DNA of 64,000 nt. Source: JAAYFT01 sp036562765 (lineage in GTDB: Bacteria; Bacillota; Clostridia; Tissierellales; Tissierellaceae). A program made the translations under genes and the position numbers. A model generated the notes under the pieces. It was not told where the DNA came from, ran no database searches, and was given only the letters and a program-made list of their open reading frames with translations. The stretch lies in NCBI GenBank assembly GCA_036562765.1, contig DATCJO010000184.1:1-64000 (forward strand), written 5' to 3'. Positions 58,514 through 64,000 of this stretch are shown piece after piece (position 1 is the stretch's first letter; each line of letters begins with the position of its first letter).

Positions 58514-60235
58514 ATGCGAATGTCAAATTTATACATGCCAACACTAAGGGAAGTACCTGCTGAAGCTGAAATACCTAGCCATAAATTGCTTCTTAGGGCA
58601 GGGATGATAAGGAAATTAGTGAGTGGTATTTATTCCTATTTGCCATTGGGATACAGGGTTATTAGAAAGATAGAAAATATTGTTAGAGAGGAAATGGATA
58701 ATGCAGGAGCTCAAGAACTATTGATGTCTGCAATTCAGCCTAAGGAACTTTGGGAAGCTACAGGAAGATGGCATGATTTTGGGCCAGAAATGTTTAAATT
58801 GAAGGATAGGCATGACAGGGAATTTTGTCTAGGTCCTACCCATGAAGAATATTTTACTAGTCTTGTAAAGGGAGAGGTAAAATCATATAAGCAGTTGCCT
58901 CTTAATCTGTATCAAATTCAAACAAAATACAGAGATGAAAAAAGGCCTAGATTTGGTCTAATGAGAAGCAGAGAATTCATTATGAAAGACGCATATAGTT
59001 TTGATGCTGATGAAGAAGGAATGAGAAAATCTTATGAAATCATGTGGAAGGCCTATGAAAAAATCTTTGATAGATTGAAGCTAAAATATAAGGTAGTATT
59101 AGGAGATTCTGGAGCTATGGGAGGAAATGTTTCTCATGAGTTCATGGCACTATCTGAAGTAGGAGAAGGTGTCATAGCATACTGTGAACACTGTGATTAT
59201 GCTGCTACTTTAGAAAAGGCTTCAGTTATATATAAAGTAGAAAATGATGTAGAAGAATTGCCTGTTGAAAAAGTCCATACACCAGGGGTTACTACAATTG
59301 AAGAGCTCGAAAGGTTTTTTGGTATTAATGCTTCAAATTTTGCTAAAGCAGTAGTATATAAGGCTGCTGGCTATCCTGTAATAGCTGTAATTCCAGGTGA
59401 TAGAGAATTAAATGAAACTAAGTTATGCAATTATTTAAAAATAGCTGAACATGAACTTGAAATGGCAAATGAAGATTTAATAAAAGAAATCACTGGAGCA
59501 AATAAAGGTTTTACAGGACCAGTTAACTTAAAAGGAGAAGTTAGGCTCCTTATTGATTCCAGGATTACTAAAATGAAAAATCTTGTTACTGGTGCAAATG
59601 AAACAGATTACCACTTAAAGAATGTTAACTATGGAAGGGATTTTACAGGAGAAGTAGTTGATGACTTGCTATTAGTTAGAGAAGGAGATATCTGTCCAAA
59701 ATGTGGAGAAACCTTAAAAATGGAGAGAGGCATAGAAGTAGGAAATATATTCCAATTAGGTACAAAGTATTCTAAGCCACTAAATGCTACTTTCTTAGAC
59801 GAAAATGGCATTGAAAAACCATTTGTAATGGGATGCTATGGAATAGGCATATCAAGGACAATGATGGCTGTAGTAGAGCAATATCATGATGATGATGGAA
59901 TTATCTGGCCATTAATTGTTGCACCATATCATGTAATAGTGACTGTTATCAATTCAAAAAACAGTGAACAGATGGAACTTGGAGAAAGAATCTACAGTGA
60001 ATTAATGGCACATGGTGTAGAAGTTCTATTAGATGATAGAAATGAAAGTGCTGGAGTTAAATTTAAAGACAGGGATTTAATTGGTATCCCAATTAGGATT
60101 ACAGTAGGCAAGAAGGCTGGCGAATCAATTGTAGAATATTCCCTACGAAAAGATAAAGAGAAAAAAGAAGTACATGTAAATGAGATAATAAGATTAGTAG
60201 AAGAAGAATTTGAAAAAGCTGGTTTGAAGTTTTAA
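58514..60235 (+). CDS. proS: prolyl-tRNA synthetase, bacterial type with editing domain
   Basis: A 573-residue class II synthetase. Motif 1 region GYRVIRKIENIVREEMDNAGAQE, motif 2 TKYRDEKRPRFGLMRSREFIMKD, and motif 3 CYGIGISRTMMAVVEQ are intact. A YbaK-type INS editing domain against mischarged Ala-tRNA-Pro sits between motifs 2 and 3 (about 225-400). The C-terminal anticodon-binding domain follows. I chose ATG 58514 because AAGGAGGAG lies just upstream; the longer frame back to 58409 reads through the repeat module. Controlled by the proline T-box. Confidence 0.96.
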   Translation: MRMSNLYMPTLREVPAEAEIPSHKLLLRAGMIRKLVSGIYSYLPLGYRVIRKIENIVREEMDNAGAQELLMSAIQPKELWEATGRWHDFGPEMFKLKDRHDREFCLGPTHEEYFTSLVKGEVKSYKQLPLNLYQIQTKYRDEKRPRFGLMRSREFIMKDAYSFDADEEGMRKSYEIMWKAYEKIFDRLKLKYKVVLGDSGAMGGNVSHEFMALSEVGEGVIAYCEHCDYAATLEKASVIYKVENDVEELPVEKVHTPGVTTIEELERFFGINASNFAKAVVYKAAGYPVIAVIPGDRELNETKLCNYLKIAEHELEMANEDLIKEITGANKGFTGPVNLKGEVRLLIDSRITKMKNLVTGANETDYHLKNVNYGRDFTGEVVDDLLLVREGDICPKCGETLKMERGIEVGNIFQLGTKYSKPLNATFLDENGIEKPFVMGCYGIGISRTMMAVVEQYHDDDGIIWPLIVAPYHVIVTVINSKNSEQMELGERIYSELMAHGVEVLLDDRNESAGVKFKDRDLIGIPIRITVGKKAGESIVEYSLRKDKEKKEVHVNEIIRLVEEEFEKAGLKF

Positions 60236-60260
60236 ATAAAGTTTTCTAATTAGAATTTTT

Positions 60261-60302
60261 AGAAAGTCCTTACCTTCATCAGGAACAGGACTTTCTTTTT
60301 TA
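60261..60302 (+). terminator. proS terminator
   Basis: Stem AGAAAGTCCT / AGGACTTTCT with a 16-base loop and six T. Confidence 0.9.
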
Positions 60303-60493
60303 TAAATTAAATAGGACTTAAGTCTTATTTTTTTGAAAGAAATAGCCAGAATATTTAAAATTGTGTAGTATAAGAATACAGACTCATAGATAACTAGATT
60401 AATAACGTGTATAATGGGTATTAATTAAATGTCATATTTTTAGTTTGACAGCATATATTGTTATATATATGTGGGGGAAGGAGATCATAATAT

Positions 60494-60658
60494 ATGGATT
60501 TCGAACTTGAATTAGTAATGCTATGTGAAAAGATTATTGATTTACTGGAGGAATTAAAACAAAAATCATTAATTACTGAAGAAGAGTACATAAATCATAC
60601 AAAGTTGAAATTTGAATTTTTAAAAAGAAATCTTGTTGGTGTAAGTGATTATTATTAA
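60494..60658 (+). CDS. small acidic helical protein, unknown
   Basis: A 54-codon ORF beginning MDFELELVMLCEKIIDLLEE and ending VGVSDYY before TAA 60656-60658. A good ribosome binding site (GGGGGAAGGAGA) lies 8-10 bases before ATG 60494, and TTGACA at 60445-60450 with an A+T-rich -10 region gives a candidate promoter. The predicted product is one or two amphipathic helices, with no signal sequence. Function not recognised. A terminator follows at 60731. The complete set of expression signals argues that it is real. Confidence 0.7.
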   Translation: MDFELELVMLCEKIIDLLEELKQKSLITEEEYINHTKLKFEFLKRNLVGVSDYY

Positions 60659-60730
60659 ATTATACGATTTATCTTGATATGTTTTTACATAATATAATAG
60701 ATAATAATAAAACACTTAGGTTTATTATTA

Positions 60731-60766
60731 CTATATTCAAATATACAATTGAATATAGTTTTTTTG
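60731..60766 (+). terminator. terminator behind the 54-codon ORF
   Basis: Stem CTATATTCAA / TTGAATATAG and a run of seven T. A second inverted repeat (AATAATAAAAC/GTTTATTATT) lies just before it at 60702-60729. Confidence 0.8.
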
Positions 60767-60838
60767 TTTTTTGCAATTGTTTACATTTTGAATATTTCTA
60801 TTATATAATAAAGATAATTAATTCAGGAGGTGTAGAGA

Positions 60839-62326
60839 TTGAAAGAAGTTAGAGTAAGATTTGCTCCAAGTCCTACTGGATATTTACATATAGGAGGATT
60901 AAGAACTGCTTTATATAATTATCTATTTGCAAGGCATAACAATGGCAAGTTCATATTGAGAATTGAAGATACAGATCAAACAAGATATGTTGAGGGTGCG
61001 ATAGAAAATCTGATTGAATCGTTACACTGGGCTGGTATAGAATATGATGAAGGTGTATTTTTGGAAAATGGGAAAATTGTCGAAAAAGGAGATTATGGTC
61101 CATACATTCAATCAAAGAGATTGGATATATATAAAAAATATGTCGATGAATTAGTGGAAAAAGGCCATGCGTATTACTGCTTCTGTTCTAAGGAAAGGCT
61201 TGATGCCCTTAGAGAAGAACAGAGGATAAAGGGATTAGTTCCAAAATATGATGGACTATGCAGGAGCATTCCTCTTGAAGAAGCTAAAGAGAGAATTGCT
61301 AGAGGAGAAGAATATGTAGTTAGATTGAAGCTTCCTCATAATTACGATATTAAGTTTCATGACCTTGTTAGAGGAGATATTGTAATAAATACAAATGATA
61401 TAGATGACCAAGTATTATTAAAATCTGATGGATTCCCAACATACCATTTGGCTGTAGTTGTAGATGACCATTTGATGGGTATAACTCATGTAGTAAGAGG
61501 AGAAGAATGGCTTCCATCAACTCCAAAGCATGTATATCTTTATGAAGCCTTTGGTTGGGAAAAGCCAACCTATGTTCATTTGCCAACAGTACTTAACAAG
61601 GACAGAAAGAAATTAAGCAAAAGACAAGGCGATGTATCTGTTGAAGATTTTAGGGAAAGTGGCTATCTTCCAGAGGCAATAATAAACTATTTGGCGTTAG
61701 TTGGATGGAGCCCAGAAGACAATCAAGAAATCTTCTCAATAGAAGAATTAATTGAAAAGTTTTCCTTCGAAAGGGTAGCCAAAACTGGAGGAATTTTTGA
61801 TAAGGACAAGTTAAATTGGATAAATGGCCACTATATTAGAAATTCTTCAGTTGAAAGAATTACAGAACTTGCTATTCCTTATTTGAAAAAAGCAGGATTT
61901 ATTGATGACAAATTTGTTGAAGAAAGATATGACTGGTTAAAATTACTAGTAAGAACAATTCAAGAAAGCATAGATACAATTGCAGAAATACCAGAGAAGG
62001 TTGAATTTATATTTAAGGAACACATTGATATAGAAGATGAAGAAGCGTTGGAAGTTCTTAAGGGAGAACAAGTGCCAGTAGTATTAAGTGCTATCAAAGA
62101 AGAATTAAATGCTGTGGATGAATTAGATGAAGAGAAGGCAAAAGCACTTATAAAGCAGGTACAAAAGTCTACTGGAGTAAAAGGTAAAAACTTGTATATG
62201 CCTGCTAGAGTTGCTTTAACAGGCAAAACCCATGGCCCTGAATTTGTAAATATAATGGCATTATTGGGTAAAAAGAATATAATAATAAGAATCGAAGATG
62301 TAGAAAAGAAATACTTAAACATTTAG
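60839..62326 (+). CDS. gltX: glutamyl-tRNA synthetase
   Basis: A 495-residue class I synthetase charging tRNA-Glu (and probably tRNA-Gln with later amidation, as usual in Clostridia). The HIGH-type motif HIGG lies at residues 17-20 (APSPTGYLHIGGLRTALYN), then RIEDTDQTRYV, a Cys/His-containing zinc-like segment YYCFCSKERLDALREEQ, and KLSKRQGDVSV as KMSKS equivalent. The TTG start at 60839 follows GGAGGTG. No T-box precedes it. The stop codon is embedded in a TTCACTA-type repeat module. Confidence 0.96.
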   Translation: MKEVRVRFAPSPTGYLHIGGLRTALYNYLFARHNNGKFILRIEDTDQTRYVEGAIENLIESLHWAGIEYDEGVFLENGKIVEKGDYGPYIQSKRLDIYKKYVDELVEKGHAYYCFCSKERLDALREEQRIKGLVPKYDGLCRSIPLEEAKERIARGEEYVVRLKLPHNYDIKFHDLVRGDIVINTNDIDDQVLLKSDGFPTYHLAVVVDDHLMGITHVVRGEEWLPSTPKHVYLYEAFGWEKPTYVHLPTVLNKDRKKLSKRQGDVSVEDFRESGYLPEAIINYLALVGWSPEDNQEIFSIEELIEKFSFERVAKTGGIFDKDKLNWINGHYIRNSSVERITELAIPYLKKAGFIDDKFVEERYDWLKLLVRTIQESIDTIAEIPEKVEFIFKEHIDIEDEEALEVLKGEQVPVVLSAIKEELNAVDELDEEKAKALIKQVQKSTGVKGKNLYMPARVALTGKTHGPEFVNIMALLGKKNIIIRIEDVEKKYLNI

Positions 62327-62440
62327 TGAATAGCAAATGTAGTCATTATTGGTGAATAGTGAATAAATTAATTGGTGAAAAATTAAAATGAATGACTAAA
62401 ACATAAATTATTCACTATTCACTATTAACTATTCACTTTT
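62324..62440. repeat. repeat module built of TTCACTA units between gltX and cysS
   Basis: GTGAATAGTGAATA at 62352-62365 is the exact reverse complement of TATTCACTATTCAC at 62409-62422. Further copies (TAGTGAATAG at 62324, CTATTAACTATTCACTTTTT at 62421-62440) extend the stem. The outer arms start at the gltX stop codon and end in a T run, so the element may also serve as the gltX terminator. Same style as the module upstream of proS, but a different unit. Confidence 0.65.
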
Positions 62441-62471
62441 TATTGTGCTTATGCAATAAAGGAGGGTAGAG

Positions 62472-63869
62472 ATGAAATTATACAATACTTTGACCAGGAA
62501 AAAGGAAGAATTTGTACCATTAGTTGAAGGACAGGTTAGGATGTATACTTGTGGTCCTACAGTTTACAACTATATACATGTTGGAAATGCGAGGCCAATG
62601 GTAGTATTTGATACTTTGAGAAGGTACTTTATTTATAGAGGTTACGATGTAAAATATGTAGTTAATTTTACAGATATAGATGATAAGATAATCAACAGAG
62701 CAAATGAAGAAAACACCAGCTACAAGGAAATAGCAGAAAAATATATAGAAGCGTTTTTAGAAGATGCTAAGGGATTGAATTTATTAGAAGAAAAAACCAT
62801 ACATCCAAGGGCAACTGAATTTATTAAGCCAATGATTGATTTTATTCAAAGATTGATTGATATAGGTGCAGCTTACAATGCAGATGGCAATGTCTATTTT
62901 AACATAGAGGCTGCAGAGAATTATGGAAAGTTGTCCAAGAAAAACATTGAAGAGCTAATAAGCGGCGCAAGGGTAGAAGTCAGCGAAGAAAAGAGAAACC
63001 CTATGGACTTTGCATTGTGGAAAAAGGCAAAGGAAGGTGAACCATGCTGGGAAAGCCCTTGGGGGAAAGGAAGACCTGGTTGGCATATCGAATGCTCTGT
63101 CATGGCAAGGACTTTATTAGGTGATACAATAGATATCCATGCTGGTGGAGAAGATTTACAGTTTCCTCATCACGAAAATGAAATTGCACAATCAGAAACT
63201 TTAACTGGCAAGCCTTTTGCGAGATATTGGCTTCACAATGCCATGATTAATGTAGATAACCAAAAGATGTCCAAATCGTTGGGGAATTTCCTATTAGTTA
63301 GGGATATAAAGAAGGAATTTGATTTGGAAGTTTTGAGGTTCTTTTTATTATCTGCCCACTACAGGACTCCAATGAATTTCACTAGAGATATTATGAAGCA
63401 AATGGAAAAGGGCTTGGAAAGATTGTATAATGGTAAGAAGAATCTTGAATATTTATTGGATAAGACTGAAGATAGGCCTTTGAATGAAGAAGAAGAAAAG
63501 CATTTGGAGGAAATAGAGAAGTATAAACAAGACTTTATAGACTCCATGGATGATGATATAAATACTGCTGATGCCATAGCTTCTATGTTTGAATTGGTAA
63601 AATACACTAATTCCAATTTGAATGAAAAATCTTCAAAAGCGCTTGTATCAAAAGCGTATCAAATACTCATGGAACTTGCAAATGTCCTAGGGATATTGTA
63701 TAAGAAAGATGAAATATTGGAAGAAGAAATATTGGAACTTATTGAAAAGAGAACTGAAGCTAGAAAGAATAAAAATTATAAATTAGCAGATGAAATTAGG
63801 GATAAACTAAGAGAAAAAGGAATCATCCTTGAAGATACACCTGAAGGAGTGAAATGGAGAAGAATTTAG
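62472..63869 (+). CDS. cysS: cysteinyl-tRNA synthetase
   Basis: A 465-residue class I synthetase. The N-terminal Cys of MYTCGPTVYNYIHVGNARP, with the HIGH-equivalent HVGN, later WHIECSVMA, GGEDLQFPHHENE (the zinc and Cys-discriminating set) and KMSKSLGN are complete. The C-terminal anticodon stem-binding region follows. AAAGGAGGG precedes ATG 62472. The mini-ribonuclease III gene begins 3 bases after the stop, as in many Bacillota. Confidence 0.96.
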   Translation: MKLYNTLTRKKEEFVPLVEGQVRMYTCGPTVYNYIHVGNARPMVVFDTLRRYFIYRGYDVKYVVNFTDIDDKIINRANEENTSYKEIAEKYIEAFLEDAKGLNLLEEKTIHPRATEFIKPMIDFIQRLIDIGAAYNADGNVYFNIEAAENYGKLSKKNIEELISGARVEVSEEKRNPMDFALWKKAKEGEPCWESPWGKGRPGWHIECSVMARTLLGDTIDIHAGGEDLQFPHHENEIAQSETLTGKPFARYWLHNAMINVDNQKMSKSLGNFLLVRDIKKEFDLEVLRFFLLSAHYRTPMNFTRDIMKQMEKGLERLYNGKKNLEYLLDKTEDRPLNEEEEKHLEEIEKYKQDFIDSMDDDINTADAIASMFELVKYTNSNLNEKSSKALVSKAYQILMELANVLGILYKKDEILEEEILELIEKRTEARKNKNYKLADEIRDKLREKGIILEDTPEGVKWRRI

Positions 63870-63872
63870 ATT

Positions 63873-64000
63873 ATGGAACAAAATATTTTTAAAGAAATGA
63901 TTAACAAATTAAGTGCAGAGGATATAGCTATGCTATCTCCTTTGCACCTTGCTTATATAGGGGATGCAGTTTATGAACTATTAGTAAGGACTTTTGTTTT
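63873..64000 (+). CDS. mrnC: Mini-ribonuclease III (partial, runs off the window)
   Basis: The first 42 codons of a protein beginning MEQNIFKEMINKL. The RNase III-fold signature SPLHLAYIGDAVYELLVR, with the catalytic Asp and Glu, identifies the MrnC family that matures 23S rRNA ends without a dsRNA-binding domain. The gene follows cysS by three bases, the usual arrangement, and is cut by the window end. Confidence 0.9.
   Translation, partial: MEQNIFKEMINKLSAEDIAMLSPLHLAYIGDAVYELLVRTFV

Noticed and set aside
62472..62530. T-box leader for cysS
   Set aside because: The gltX-cysS spacer contains only the TTCACTA repeat module; no GGTACCGCGG element exists there.
1..64000. CRISPR arrays, insertion sequences, prophage or tRNA genes
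   Set aside because: No regularly spaced repeats, transposase motifs, integrase or cloverleaf-type sequences were found; the tRNA-like signals are the T-box leaders.

Overview
This is a low-GC, strongly A+T-biased chromosomal segment of an anaerobic, spore-former-type member of the Bacillota, most likely class Clostridia/Tissierellia. The evidence is T-box leaders with canonical GGTACCGCGG elements, a CtsR-McsA-McsB-ClpC operon, SLH-domain proteins, Shine-Dalgarno sites of AGGAGG type with frequent TTG/GTG starts, and the ispD-ispF-proS-gltX-cysS-mini-RNase III order found in that group. The species cannot be named from sequence alone. Nearly all genes lie on the + strand, running away from an rRNA operon whose tail (23S 3' end, 5S) opens the window.

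Layout. 1-550: end of an rrn operon, its terminator, a 33-codon gene remnant and a second terminator. 551-2619: a lipoprotein of the DUF4015 glycosidase-like family coupled to a radical SAM protein. 3127-16383: a 13-kb cell-surface cluster made of a triple-SLH protein, a secreted Ig-like protein and two giant subtilisin-family (S8) proteases that share a C-terminal module. Every gene junction in it carries an RNA hairpin. 16552-22838: uracil permease with a PyrR-type hairpin over its ribosome binding site, a COG4091 SAF-domain oxidoreductase, and ileS under an Ile T-box. 23088-28768: SdpI-like membrane protein, a divergent S8 lipoprotein, a frameshifted HD-domain gene, a histidine phosphatase and a methionine gamma-lyase-like enzyme. 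28843-33705: AEC transporter, an AGCS (alanine/glutamine) symporter, and next to it a GlnK/GlnL-like two-component system. 33738-45424: mixed housekeeping genes (sfsA, P1 peptidase, broken MTA/SAH nucleosidase, sirtuin, methyltransferase, MCP, pterin dehydratase, AAG glycosylase, ndk, aspartokinase, hisC). 45642-48230: an EF-G paralogue and a cupin protein. 48436-64000: the stress and translation block ctsR-mcsA-mcsB-clpC-radA, a conserved unknown, carD, PIN-TRAM protein, ispD, ispF, T-box-proS, a 54-codon ORF, gltX, cysS and the start of mini-ribonuclease III.

How it fits together. The surface cluster, the S8 lipoprotein, the amino-acid symporter with its sensor pair and the sulfur amino-acid lyase fit a peptide- and amino-acid-fermenting lifestyle. 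Translation supply is feedback controlled by T-boxes on ileS (specifier ATC) and proS (specifier CCC). Protein quality control is self-regulated through a CtsR operator in front of ctsR.

Most noteworthy points: the swapped HIGH motif (G-I-H-H) of the type-2 IleRS, a signature linked to mupirocin hyper-resistance; a PyrR hairpin that occludes the uracil permease ribosome binding site with no terminator; the shared C-terminal modules of the two giant proteases; an orphan Shine-Dalgarno site in the second protease leader; two decayed genes (HD-domain frameshift, nucleosidase with internal deletion); and two hairpin repeat modules built of short TTCAC-type iterations around proS and gltX.
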